NCBI RefSeq assembly: GCF_900112025.1 | Contig: NZ_FOKL01000002.1 | Span: 706,339-770,338 of the forward strand | Reading direction: 5' to 3' | Origin: Janthinobacterium sp. 344 | GTDB taxonomy: Bacteria; Pseudomonadota; Gammaproteobacteria; Burkholderiales; Burkholderiaceae_D | Length of the DNA stretch: 64,000 nucleotides | Shown here: one piece after another, positions 41,044-49,277 of the stretch | Position numbering within the stretch: the first letter of the stretch is position 1 | Layout: each line of letters opens with the position of its first letter | Notes under the pieces: generated by a model | Seen by the model: the letters and a program-made list of their open reading frames with translations, nothing else | Told to the model about the DNA's origin: nothing | The model's database searches: none | Translations under genes and position numbers: made by a program

Positions 41044-42213
41044 GTGACCGATACCAATAAAAAAGACCAGCTCTACGCACTGATCCGCAACAATCCCTTC
41101 ATCTCGCAGCAGGAACTGGCGAACGAACTGGGCTTGTCGCGCTCGGCCGTCGCCGGCCATATCGCCGGGCTGATCCGTGAACGCCGCCTGCTGGGACGCG
41201 CCTATGTGCTGCCCGACAGCCGGCCCGTGCTGTGCATCGGCGCCGCCAACCTGGACCGCAAGATGCGCACGCTGGCCACCCTGCAGATGGGCACCTCGAA
41301 TCCCGTGCGCTCGGAAGAGGTATTTGGCGGCGTGGGCCGCAATATCGCGGAAAACCTGGCCCGACTGTCGCTGCCCGTCGCCCTGCTGACGGCACTGGGC
41401 GACGACGCGGCCGGCCACGCCCTGCAAACGCATGCGGAAGACGCGGGCATCGACATGCGCGGCAGTTTGCATTTAAGCAATACCAGCAGCGGCACGTATA
41501 CGGCCGTGCTCGACGAGCATGGCGAAATGCTGCTGGCCATGGCCAACATGCAGCTGTATGAACAGCTGACCCCGGCCTTTCTGCACAGCCGCCAGCCGCA
41601 GCGCGCGGCCGCCGCCCTGACCGTGTGCGACCTGAACCTGGGCCACGACAGCGTGCAGGCGCTGCTGGCCGATGCGCGCCAGGACGCCGGCCAGGGCAGC
41701 AGCCAGGCGGCGCCGCTCGTCATCATCGCCGTCTCGCAGCCGAAAATGGCGCACCTGCCGCTAGACCTGACGGGCTTGCGCCTGCTGATCCTCAACCGGG
41801 GCGAGCTGGAAACGCGCGTGGCGCGCGCCCTGCCGACGGCCTTTGAGGTGCGCGCCGCCTGCCGCGAAGTGCAGCGCCAGGGCGCGCGCCAGGTGATCGT
41901 CACCTGCGGCGGCGAAGGCGTGTACTTCACCGATGGCGACACGCCCGATGCGCCGATCGAACACCTGGCCGCGCGCGAAGTGGATGCCGTCGACGTGACG
42001 GGCGCCGGCGACGCGTTTTCCGCCGCCGTCTGCTGGTCGCTCTACCACGACAGCAGCGACCTGAAACTGGCCTGCCGGCGCGGCTTGAAACTGGCCGCCA
42101 TGACCCTGGAATCCGCAGCGACCGTGTCACCGCTGATTTCGGCGGCCGCGCTCGACGATATTGACGACGCCGACCTGGCGCCGCCCCCTCCTACCCTCTT
42201 TCAACAGGATTGA
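41044..42213 (+). CDS. psuK: PsuK-like pseudouridine kinase with N-terminal winged helix
   Basis: A 389-residue protein starting at GTG 41044 (VTDTNKKDQL); longer starts at 40999 or 40858 would lie in the promoter. Residues 5-55 are a winged helix (DQLYALIRNNPFISQQELANELGLSRSAVAGHIAGLIRERRLLG); residues 60-370 are a PfkB sugar kinase with GGVGRNIAENLARL (substrate site, about 97) and DVTGAGDAFSAAV (catalytic Asp, about 318). It phosphorylates pseudouridine for PsuG, which starts 3 bp downstream. The DNA-binding domain suggests it may also regulate. Confidence 0.9.
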   Translation: MTDTNKKDQLYALIRNNPFISQQELANELGLSRSAVAGHIAGLIRERRLLGRAYVLPDSRPVLCIGAANLDRKMRTLATLQMGTSNPVRSEEVFGGVGRNIAENLARLSLPVALLTALGDDAAGHALQTHAEDAGIDMRGSLHLSNTSSGTYTAVLDEHGEMLLAMANMQLYEQLTPAFLHSRQPQRAAAALTVCDLNLGHDSVQALLADARQDAGQGSSQAAPLVIIAVSQPKMAHLPLDLTGLRLLILNRGELETRVARALPTAFEVRAACREVQRQGARQVIVTCGGEGVYFTDGDTPDAPIEHLAAREVDAVDVTGAGDAFSAAVCWSLYHDSSDLKLACRRGLKLAAMTLESAATVSPLISAAALDDIDDADLAPPPPTLFQQD

Positions 42214-42216
42214 AGC

Positions 42217-43146
42217 ATGACTCAACTGAATAACTTCCTCTCGTTTTCGCAAGAAGTCCTCGACGCGCGCGCCGCCGGCAAGGCCATCGTGGCGCTGGAA
42301 TCGACCATCATTTCGCACGGCATGCCGTATCCGCAAAACGTGGAAATGGCGCGCGAAGTGGAGCAGATCATCCGTGACGGCGGCGCCGTGCCGGCCACCA
42401 TCGCCATCATCGACGGCAAGATCTGCGTGGGCCTGTCGCCCGAGCAGCTGGAATTGCTGGGCACCTCGCCCGATGCCATGAAGGTCAGCCGCCGCGACCT
42501 GCCGTTTGTTTTGTCGCAGGGCAAGCTGGGCGCCACCACCGTGGCCGCCACCATGATCTGCGCGGAACTGGCTGGTATTGCCGTGTTCGTCACGGGCGGC
42601 ATCGGCGGCGTGCACCGCGGCGCGGAAACCAGCTTCGACATTTCCGCCGACCTGCAGGAACTGGCGCAAACGTCCGTCGCCGTCGTCTGCGCGGGCGTGA
42701 AATCGATCCTCGACATCGGCCTGACGCTGGAATACCTGGAAACGCATGGCGTGCCCGTCATCAGCGTGGGCCAGGAAGGCTTTCCCGCCTTCTTCACGCG
42801 CGAAAGCGGCTTCAAGGCCGATTTCCGCCTCGACACGGCCGCCGAGCAGGCCGCCTTCATCGACACCAAATGGCAGCTGGGATTGAAAGGCGGCGTGGTC
42901 GTCAGCAATCCCGTGCCGGCCGCGCAAGCCATGCCCAAGGAAGAAATCGATGCGATCACCGCGCAAGCGCTGCAGGAAGCGGACGCGGGCGGCGTGAAGG
43001 GCAAGCAGGTCACGCCTTTCCTGCTGTCGCGCATCAAGCAGTTGACGGATGGCCGCAGCCTGGCAACGAATATCGCCCTGGTCAAGCACAATGCGCAAGT
43101 CGGCACCGCGCTGGCCATTGCCATGCAGGCGGTGGTGGCACGATAA
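42217..43146 (+). CDS. psuG: Pseudouridine-5'-phosphate glycosidase
   Basis: A 309-residue Psu[27 protein letters not shown] (about 24-50), [33 protein letters not shown] (about 104-137), and [18 protein letters not shown] (about 228). It cleaves pseudouridine 5'-phosphate to uracil and ribose-5-phosphate; the uracil can enter the PreTA pathway. It is coupled to psuK. A LysR gene follows 79 bp downstream. Confidence 0.96.
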   Translation: MTQLNNFLSFSQEVLDARAAGKAIVALESTIISHGMPYPQNVEMAREVEQIIRDGGAVPATIAIIDGKICVGLSPEQLELLGTSPDAMKVSRRDLPFVLSQGKLGATTVAATMICAELAGIAVFVTGGIGGVHRGAETSFDISADLQELAQTSVAVVCAGVKSILDIGLTLEYLETHGVPVISVGQEGFPAFFTRESGFKADFRLDTAAEQAAFIDTKWQLGLKGGVVVSNPVPAAQAMPKEEIDAITAQALQEADAGGVKGKQVTPFLLSRIKQLTDGRSLATNIALVKHNAQVGTALAIAMQAVVAR

Positions 43147-43225
43147 TAGGACTGCTGTAAAGAAAGCGCGCGGTTTTTCGGGCCGCGCGCCGTTCCCGCC
43201 AAGCTTCACGCAAGCCAAGGAAAGC

Positions 43226-44128
43226 ATGTCCATCGATCTGAAACAGTTAAAGTATTTTCTTGCCGTCGCCGAGGAGAAAAGCTTCAGCCGGGCCGCCGAG
43301 CGCCTGCATATCTCGCAGCCGCCCCTGAGCCAGCAGATCATGAAACTGGAAAGCGAACTGGGCGTACGCCTGTTTGCGCGCACCACGCGCACCTTCGAAC
43401 TGACCGTGGCGGGCAAGGCGCTGATGAATGAAGCGGCCGACCTGCTGGCCAAGATGCGCATGACCATCGACACCATCCGCCAGATCGACCGCGGCGAAGT
43501 GGGCCGCTTGCGCGTGGGCATTGTCGGCTCGGCCATGTGGGGCCCCATCCCCAGCCTGCTGGAAGAATTCCAGACCAAATTTCCCCGCGTTAGCTGGACC
43601 ATCCATGAATTCGGTCCCACGGTGCAATACGAAGCGCTGCGCGCCAAGCAGATCGACGTGGGCTTCTGGCGCGAACCCAAGCTCAACGACGACGATCTGC
43701 GCCACGACAATCTGCGCCAGGAACTGTGCTTCCGCGAAAATGTCTGCGTGGCCGTCAATGAACATCATCCGCTGGCGAAAAACACGGCCATCGAGCTGAT
43801 CGACATCGCCCACGAACCCATGCTCACCCTCAACCTGGACAAATCCGCGTTTCCCCGCTACCTGGTGCAGTGCTGCATCAATGCCGGTTTCGAACCCGTG
43901 ATCTTCCAGGAAGCGAGCGAACCGCAAACCCTGCTGGCCATGGTGGGCGCCGGCCTGGGCGTGACCCTGGTGCCGGAAACGACGAGCCGCATCGGCTGGC
44001 CCGGCGTCGTCTTCCTGCCGATCAAGACGAATCCCCCGTCGGCCAACCTGTATATCAGCTATACCACGCTCGACGACGCGCCCGTCGTGCGGGCCTTCCT
44101 GAATATTATTAATCCCCCAGCCAATTGA
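43226..44128 (+). CDS. LysR-family regulator, candidate master regulator of the nucleoside regulon
   Basis: A 300-residue LysR protein. Helix-turn-helix DLKQLKYFLAVAEEKSFSRAAERLHISQPPLSQQIMKLESELGVRLFAR occupies residues 3-52, with an effector domain to residue 300. The ATG at 43226 has AAGGA seven bases ahead. It ends 65 bp before regulatory module copy 2, whose palindrome has the T-N11-A form recognised by LysR proteins and sits near -65 of the predicted start site. Assignment as regulator of all three module copies is inferred from proximity and site type. Confidence 0.9.
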   Translation: MSIDLKQLKYFLAVAEEKSFSRAAERLHISQPPLSQQIMKLESELGVRLFARTTRTFELTVAGKALMNEAADLLAKMRMTIDTIRQIDRGEVGRLRVGIVGSAMWGPIPSLLEEFQTKFPRVSWTIHEFGPTVQYEALRAKQIDVGFWREPKLNDDDLRHDNLRQELCFRENVCVAVNEHHPLAKNTAIELIDIAHEPMLTLNLDKSAFPRYLVQCCINAGFEPVIFQEASEPQTLLAMVGAGLGVTLVPETTSRIGWPGVVFLPIKTNPPSANLYISYTTLDDAPVVRAFLNIINPPAN

Positions 44129-44192
44129 GGCCCAGCCTCAGGCGTCACTCGGCAACGCTAAGCCCGGCCCTTCGTGTTGGGTGGGCAGGCCA

Positions 44193-44264
44193 ATTTATAT
44201 GGCTTTCATATAAATAGTTAAACAAAAACGTATTTGTCATACATATCTGGCATGATGCATAGTG
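44193..44264 (+). promoter_or_regulatory. Nucleoside regulatory module, copy 2 (ABC importer promoter)
   Basis: Palindrome ATTTATAT-N7-ATATAAAT (44193-44215, perfect arms), 14 bases, GTATTTGTCATAC (44230-44242), promoter TTGTCA-N18-CATAGT (44234-44239 and 44258-44263), ending TGATGCATAGTG. The palindrome centre (44204) is about 66 bases before the predicted start. Confidence 0.88.
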
Positions 44265-44440
44265 ATTCGGACGCCCAGCGTGGCGCCGGTCCCGTGCTTG
44301 CCCTGCCCGTCCCGCCGACGGCGCATTCCTGCCCCTGCCGGCCGCCCATTCGATGTTGTAACTATAAAAGAGACGGGGCTCAACTGTTGCATGAGCATCA
44401 CACTGTCACCGCAAAACCGTACAAGCCCAGCAATGATCTT

Positions 44441-44457
44441 GTGCAATACGGTGCAAT
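44441..44457. repeat. GTGCAAT direct repeat, ten-base period
   Basis: GTGCAAT at 44441-44447 and again at 44451-44457. The same TGCAA-N5-TGCAA layout recurs before the DeoR-family gene at 50290-50306, so it may be a DeoR operator in the importer leader. Confidence 0.45.
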
Positions 44458-44511
44458 GTTGATAAGGAACCATCACCTCGTGCATGAAAAACAGGCTAAA
44501 TCGGCCCCAAA

Positions 44512-44530
44512 TTATATGTTTCACCTATAA
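44512..44530. promoter_or_regulatory. Second TTATA-N9-TATAA palindrome before the importer
   Basis: TTATA at 44512-44516 and TATAA at 44526-44530, with the same nine-base spacing as the module palindromes and T-N11-A geometry, 36 bp before the start codon. It lacks the conserved flanks of the full module. Confidence 0.4.
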
Positions 44531-44565
44531 AAAATATACAATATCGATCTTCCAGGAGCCAATTC

Positions 44566-45561
44566 ATGAAACTTACACAATTTAGTTTGACGATCGCAGC
44601 CGTTTTTCTGACTGCTCAAGCGTCCGCGGCTACCCCAAAACTGGGTGTCGTGTATGACGCGGGCGGCAAGTTCGACAAGTCGTTCAACCAATCCGCTTTC
44701 GAAGGCGCCTCGCGCTTCAAAAAAGACACGGGCATTTCCTTCATCGAAGTGCAGGCATCGAGCGATACGCAGGCTGAACAAGTCATGCGCGGCTTGGCCC
44801 GCAAGAAACTCGACATGATCGCCGCCATTGGCTTTGCGCAAACGCAAGCCGTGCAAAAGGTCGCCAAGGAATTCCCGAACGTGAAATTCGTGCTGATCGA
44901 CGGCCAGGCCGCCGGCAGCAACGTCAATTCCGTCGTCTTCAAGGAAGAAGAAGGCTCCTACCTGGTGGGCGTGGCGGCGGCCATGGCCAGCAAGAGCAAG
45001 AAAGTCGGCTTCATCGGCGGCATCGATATTCCCCTGATCCGCAACTTCGCCTGCGGCTACGCGCAAGGCGTCAAGGCGGTCAATCCGAAGGCGGAAATCA
45101 CGCAAAACATGGTCGGCACCACGTCCGGCGCCTGGAATGACCCGGCCAAGGGCGGCGAACTGGCCCGCTCGCAATTCGAGCGCGGCGTCGATGTCGTCTT
45201 CGCCGTCGCTGGCGGCAGCGGCATGGGCACCCTGCAGATGGCCAAGGAAAAAGGCAAGCTGGCGATCGGCGTCGATTCGAACCAGAACCATTTGTATCCA
45301 GGCAGCATCCTGACCTCGATGGTCAAGCGCGTCGACAACACCGTCTACGACAGCTTCATGGAAGTCAAGAACGGCACCTGGAAGGGCGGCGTCAGCTATA
45401 AAGGCTTGAAAGAAGGCGGCGTGGATTGGGCGCTCGACGCGAACAACCGCAAGCTGATTACGCCGGAAATCGAAAAACGCGTGTTGGGTGCGCGTAAGGA
45501 CATTATCGATGGCAAGATCAAAGTGATCGATTACCGCGTCGGCAGCAGCTGCCCGGTTTAA
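44566..45561 (+). CDS. BMP-family nucleoside-binding protein of the ABC importer
   Basis: A 331-residue periplasmic protein with a signal peptide (to about residue 22, no lipobox) and BMP/PnrA domain: KLGVVYDAGGKFDKSFNQSAFEGA (about 25-48), VFAVAGGSGMGTLQMAK and IGVDSNQNHLYPGSILTSMVKRVD (about 227-262). Characterised BMP proteins bind purine or pyrimidine nucleosides. It leads an operon with a two-domain ATPase and two permeases. Confidence 0.93.
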   Translation: MKLTQFSLTIAAVFLTAQASAATPKLGVVYDAGGKFDKSFNQSAFEGASRFKKDTGISFIEVQASSDTQAEQVMRGLARKKLDMIAAIGFAQTQAVQKVAKEFPNVKFVLIDGQAAGSNVNSVVFKEEEGSYLVGVAAAMASKSKKVGFIGGIDIPLIRNFACGYAQGVKAVNPKAEITQNMVGTTSGAWNDPAKGGELARSQFERGVDVVFAVAGGSGMGTLQMAKEKGKLAIGVDSNQNHLYPGSILTSMVKRVDNTVYDSFMEVKNGTWKGGVSYKGLKEGGVDWALDANNRKLITPEIEKRVLGARKDIIDGKIKVIDYRVGSSCPV

Positions 45562-45618
45562 TTTTTCTCCGTATCTTTTAGCGCGCCGCCGGGGCCTGTC
45601 TCCGCGCGGCGCGTTTCC

Positions 45619-47172
45619 ATGAAACTATCCAGTTATGAACCTATGCAGCCAGCAGTAGAATTTCGCAGCATTTCCAAGCAATTTGGACATGTGAAGGCGA
45701 ACGCCGACGTCAGCTTCTCCATCGCCAAGGGCAGTATCCACGGCCTGGTGGGGGAAAACGGCGCCGGCAAGTCGACCTTGATGAGCATCCTGTACGGGTA
45801 CTACCGTGCCGACGGCGGAGAAATCCTGCTCGACGGAAAAGTACAGCCTATCCGCAACAGCCAGGAGGCGATCAACCTCGGCATTGGCATGGTGCACCAG
45901 CACTTCATGCTGGTCGAGAATTTCACCGTCCTCGACAATATCATGCTGGGCACGGAAGGCGGTTTTCGTTTGGCCAGCCACCGCGCCGAAGCGGAGGCCC
46001 AGCTGCGCGACATTTGCGCCCGCTACCGCCTCGATGTCGATCCGCTGGCGAAGATCGAAGACCTGTCCGTCGGCGCGCAGCAGCGCGTGGAAATCCTCAA
46101 GCAGATTTACCGCAGCGCCAATATCCTGATCCTCGACGAGCCGACGGCCGTGCTGACGGCGCAGGAAACGGCCTCGCTGTTTGAAATCCTGCGCCTGTTC
46201 AAGGAGCAAGGCAAGACCATCATCCTGATCACGCACAAGCTGCAAGAGATCCTGGAAATCACCGACAACGTCACCGTCATGCGCGGCGGTACGGTGGTGG
46301 GCGCCGTGGCAACGGCCGGCACCTCGAAAGAGGAACTGGCCAACATGATGGTCGGCCGCCCCATCCAGAGCCACTTGCCGCGCGCGCCGTACAATCCGGG
46401 CGCCACGGTGCTGGAAGTGGACGGCTTGCAACTGGCCGACGAGCAGCAGGTGAAGTTGCTGGCCGATATAGGCTTCAACCTGCGCGCCGGCGAGATCGTC
46501 GCCATCGCGGGCGTCTCGGGCAATGGCCAGAGCGAGCTGCTGGAAATCCTGTCCGGCATGCGCTTGCCCACGTCCGGCAAGCTGCGCTTCCTGGACAAGG
46601 ACTTGCCGTTTGCCAAGCGCCACGATGCCGACGGCTTGCCGCTGGCCTTCCGCGAACTGGGCATCGCCCACATTCCCGAAGACCGCTTGCGCGATGGCGT
46701 GGTGAAGAATTTCTCCGTCATGCAGAACACCATCCTCGGCTACCAGGACCGCCTGAAGAATCGCTGGGGCCTGTTCAACTTCAAGGCCATCGGCGCGCGC
46801 TGCGCGGAACTGCTCAAAACCTTCGATGTGCGCCCCGCCAATCCGGACCTGCGCATCGGCTTGCTGTCGGGCGGTAATCAGCAAAAGGTGGTGATCGCGC
46901 GCGAAGTGCTGGCGCAGCCGAAACTGATGCTGGTGGGCCAGCCCACGCGCGGCGTCGACATCGGCACCATCGAAAGCATCCATACGCAATTGCTGGCCCT
47001 GCGCGACGCAGGCGTGGCGATCCTGCTGGTGTCGGTCGAACTGGAAGAAGTGCGGGCGCTGGCCGACCGCATTCTGGTCATGTGCGGCGGACGCATCACC
47101 GGCGAACTGAAAATTGAAGAATTCGATACCACCCGCATCGGTCTGCTGATGGGGGGAATGCATAAATCATGA
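45619..47172 (+). CDS. ABC importer ATPase, nucleoside type (two nucleotide-binding domains)
   Basis: A 517-residue double ATPase. First domain: Walker A GENGAGKST (about residue 47), signature LSVGAQQRVEILK and Walker B ILILDEPTAVLT (about 170). Second domain: modified P-loop AGVSGNGQSE, signature LSGGNQQKVVIAREVL (about 425). This tandem layout is typical of the sugar/nucleoside importers driven by BMP proteins. The first ATG at 45619 is used; the ATG at 45643 (MQPAVEF) is an alternative without better ribosome site. Confidence 0.94.
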   Translation: MKLSSYEPMQPAVEFRSISKQFGHVKANADVSFSIAKGSIHGLVGENGAGKSTLMSILYGYYRADGGEILLDGKVQPIRNSQEAINLGIGMVHQHFMLVENFTVLDNIMLGTEGGFRLASHRAEAEAQLRDICARYRLDVDPLAKIEDLSVGAQQRVEILKQIYRSANILILDEPTAVLTAQETASLFEILRLFKEQGKTIILITHKLQEILEITDNVTVMRGGTVVGAVATAGTSKEELANMMVGRPIQSHLPRAPYNPGATVLEVDGLQLADEQQVKLLADIGFNLRAGEIVAIAGVSGNGQSELLEILSGMRLPTSGKLRFLDKDLPFAKRHDADGLPLAFRELGIAHIPEDRLRDGVVKNFSVMQNTILGYQDRLKNRWGLFNFKAIGARCAELLKTFDVRPANPDLRIGLLSGGNQQKVVIAREVLAQPKLMLVGQPTRGVDIGTIESIHTQLLALRDAGVAILLVSVELEEVRALADRILVMCGGRITGELKIEEFDTTRIGLLMGGMHKS

Positions 47173-48248
47173 ATAACGACTTGCCACGCTGGGCGACAGC
47201 CTTTGTCATGCCCATGTTAAACCTGCTGTCGGCCATGCTGGTCGCAGCCCTGGTGATTTATATGCTGGGCGAAGATCCGGGCGAATCGCTGGGTATCCTC
47301 GTCAACAGCGCCATCCTCAATCCGGAAGGCTTGAGCTACACGCTGTTCTACGCCAGCACCTTCATCTTCACGGGCCTGTCGGTCTCCGTGGCGATGCAGG
47401 CCGGCCTGTTCAATATCGGTTCCGAAGGCCAGATGTATATCGGCGGCCTGGGCCTGACGGCGGCCATGCTGGCCTTCGACCAGAGCCTGCCCGCCTGGCT
47501 CCTGATCCCGGTGGCCATGATCGGCGCGGCCCTGTTCGGCGCCCTGTGGGGCTTCCTGCCAGGCTATCTGCAAGCCAAGCGCGGCAGCCACATCGTCGTC
47601 ACCACCATCATGTTCAACTTCATCGCCGCCAGCCTGATGAACTTCGTGATCGTCAAATACCTGATCCCGCCAGGCGAGCAGAACACGGCCAGCCGCGTCT
47701 TCGCGGAAAGCGGCGAAATGCCGCGCTTGAGTACCTGGTTCCCGTCGCTGGGCGACACGCCGCTGAACATCAGCTTTATCCTGGCCATCCTCGCGCTGGT
47801 GATTTACGGCGTGATGGTGTGGCGTTCGTCGTGGGGCTTCAAGCTGCGCGCCACGGGCCTCAACAAGCATGCGGCCCACTATGCGGGCGTGTCGATCAGC
47901 AAGATGATCATCATCGTCATGCTGATCTCGGGCGCGCTGGCGGGCCTCGGCTCCGTCAATTCCATCATGGGCTCGACGCACTACCTGTCGCTGAACTTCG
48001 TCGGCGGCGCCGGCTTCATCGGCATCGCCATCGCCCTGATGGGGCGCCAGCATCCGGTCGGCATCTTCCTGTCCGCCGTGCTGTTCGGCGCGCTGATCCA
48101 GGGCGGCTTCGACTTGTCGCTGGAAAAACCGAATATCCCGACGGAAACCTTCATCTTCATCCAGGGCTTGATCATCCTGTTCTGCGGCGCGATGGAAAAT
48201 TTCTATGCACCGGCCATTTCCGCCCTGCTCAAGCGCACCAAAGGCTAA
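47169..48248 (+). CDS. Nucleoside ABC importer permease 1
   Basis: A 359-residue permease of the BPD_transp_2 family with about nine to ten membrane helices. QAGLFNIGSEGQMYIGGLGLTAAM (about 77-100) and MVWRSSWGFKLRATGLNKHAAHYAGVSISKMI (about 216-248) are the conserved cytoplasmic loops. Its ATG overlaps the ATPase stop by four bases; permease 2 follows after four bases. Confidence 0.93.
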   Translation: MNNDLPRWATAFVMPMLNLLSAMLVAALVIYMLGEDPGESLGILVNSAILNPEGLSYTLFYASTFIFTGLSVSVAMQAGLFNIGSEGQMYIGGLGLTAAMLAFDQSLPAWLLIPVAMIGAALFGALWGFLPGYLQAKRGSHIVVTTIMFNFIAASLMNFVIVKYLIPPGEQNTASRVFAESGEMPRLSTWFPSLGDTPLNISFILAILALVIYGVMVWRSSWGFKLRATGLNKHAAHYAGVSISKMIIIVMLISGALAGLGSVNSIMGSTHYLSLNFVGGAGFIGIAIALMGRQHPVGIFLSAVLFGALIQGGFDLSLEKPNIPTETFIFIQGLIILFCGAMENFYAPAISALLKRTKG

Positions 48249-48252
48249 CACC

Positions 48253-49224
48253 ATGACACTCGACGACTTTCATTTCGCCAGCATCCTGGTATCGACCGTG
48301 CGCAATGCGCCCGTCCTGATCTTCGCCGCCATGGCCGGCCTGTTTGCCGAACGCAGCGGCATGATCGACATCGGCCTGGAAGGCAAGATCCTGGCCAGCG
48401 CCTTCGCTTCCGCCGCCGTGGCCTACACGACGCAAAATCCGTATTACGGCATGGCCGCCGGCATGCTCGTGTGCGTCGCCCTGGCCCTGCTGCAGGCGTA
48501 CGTCAGCATCACGCAAAAGGGCAACCAGCTGGTGGCCGGCATGGCGATCAACATCGCCATGAGCGGACTGACGTTCGTGCTGGCGCAATTCTTCTTCCAG
48601 CAAGGCGGCCGCACGCCCGACCTGGGGTCGGCGCGCCTGTTCGACGTGGTCTTGCCGGGCACGCAGTACGTGGAGCACATTCCCTTCATCGGCTGGGTGT
48701 ATGCCCATCTGATCGGCGGCCATTCCATCCTCGTCTACGTGGCCTTCCTCTTGATTCCGCTCGTGCACTGGCTGCTGTACCACACGCGCTTCGGCCTGCG
48801 CCTGCGCGCCTGCGGCGAAAACCCGCATGCGGCCGACTCGGCCGGTGTGAGCGTGGAAGCGACGCGCTACCTGGCCATGCTGGTGGCCGGCATCCTGTGC
48901 TCGTTCTCGGGCGCCTACCTGGCCATCGTGCAAAGCGGCTTCTTCCTGCGCGACATGTCGGCCGGCGCCGGCTACCTGGCCCTGACGGCCATGGTCTTCG
49001 GCAACTGGCGTCCCGTCTACACCTTCCTCGGCTGCCTGATGTTCGGCTTCTTCGCCGCCATCCAGATCCAGATTGAAGGCGTGGACTTGCCCGTCGTCGG
49101 CCGCATTCCCGGCTCCTTGATCCAGATGGTGCCGTATGTCGTCACGGTGATCGTGCTGGCGGGCCTGATGGCGAAATCCATCGCGCCGAAGGCGATCGGT
49201 ATTCCCTTCGTCAAGTCTCGTTAA
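48253..49224 (+). CDS. Nucleoside ABC importer permease 2
   Basis: A 323-residue BPD_transp_2 permease, paralogous to permease 1, with about nine membrane helices; FAERSGMIDIGLEGKILASAF (about 30-50) and LRACGENPHAADSAGVSVEATRY are the family loops. It completes the BMP-ATPase-permease-permease importer. The ATG at 48253 (MTLDDFH) is chosen; the upstream in-frame extension overlaps permease 1. A terminator follows directly. Confidence 0.93.
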   Translation: MTLDDFHFASILVSTVRNAPVLIFAAMAGLFAERSGMIDIGLEGKILASAFASAAVAYTTQNPYYGMAAGMLVCVALALLQAYVSITQKGNQLVAGMAINIAMSGLTFVLAQFFFQQGGRTPDLGSARLFDVVLPGTQYVEHIPFIGWVYAHLIGGHSILVYVAFLLIPLVHWLLYHTRFGLRLRACGENPHAADSAGVSVEATRYLAMLVAGILCSFSGAYLAIVQSGFFLRDMSAGAGYLALTAMVFGNWRPVYTFLGCLMFGFFAAIQIQIEGVDLPVVGRIPGSLIQMVPYVVTVIVLAGLMAKSIAPKAIGIPFVKSR

Positions 49225-49244
49225 GTCTCACTTTGACTTGACGC

Positions 49245-49277
49245 AAAAAAGCGAAGCCTGCGGGCTTCGCTTTTTTT
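49245..49277. terminator. Bidirectional intrinsic terminator
   Basis: AAAAAA-GCGAAGCC-TGCG-GGCTTCGC-TTTTTTT, a perfect eight-base GC stem extended by A-T pairs, between permease 2 and the convergent NudK-DUF4406 gene. Confidence 0.93.

Larger units (their letters stand above)
44129..44565. other. Regulatory region of the nucleoside ABC importer, 437 bp
   Basis: It contains module copy 2 (44193-44264), two GTGCAAT direct repeats (44441-44457), a second TTATA-N9-TATAA palindrome (44512-44530) and an AGGAG ribosome site before the ATG at 44566. No gene is supported. With the start site near 44270 the leader would be about 296 bases. Confidence 0.75.
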
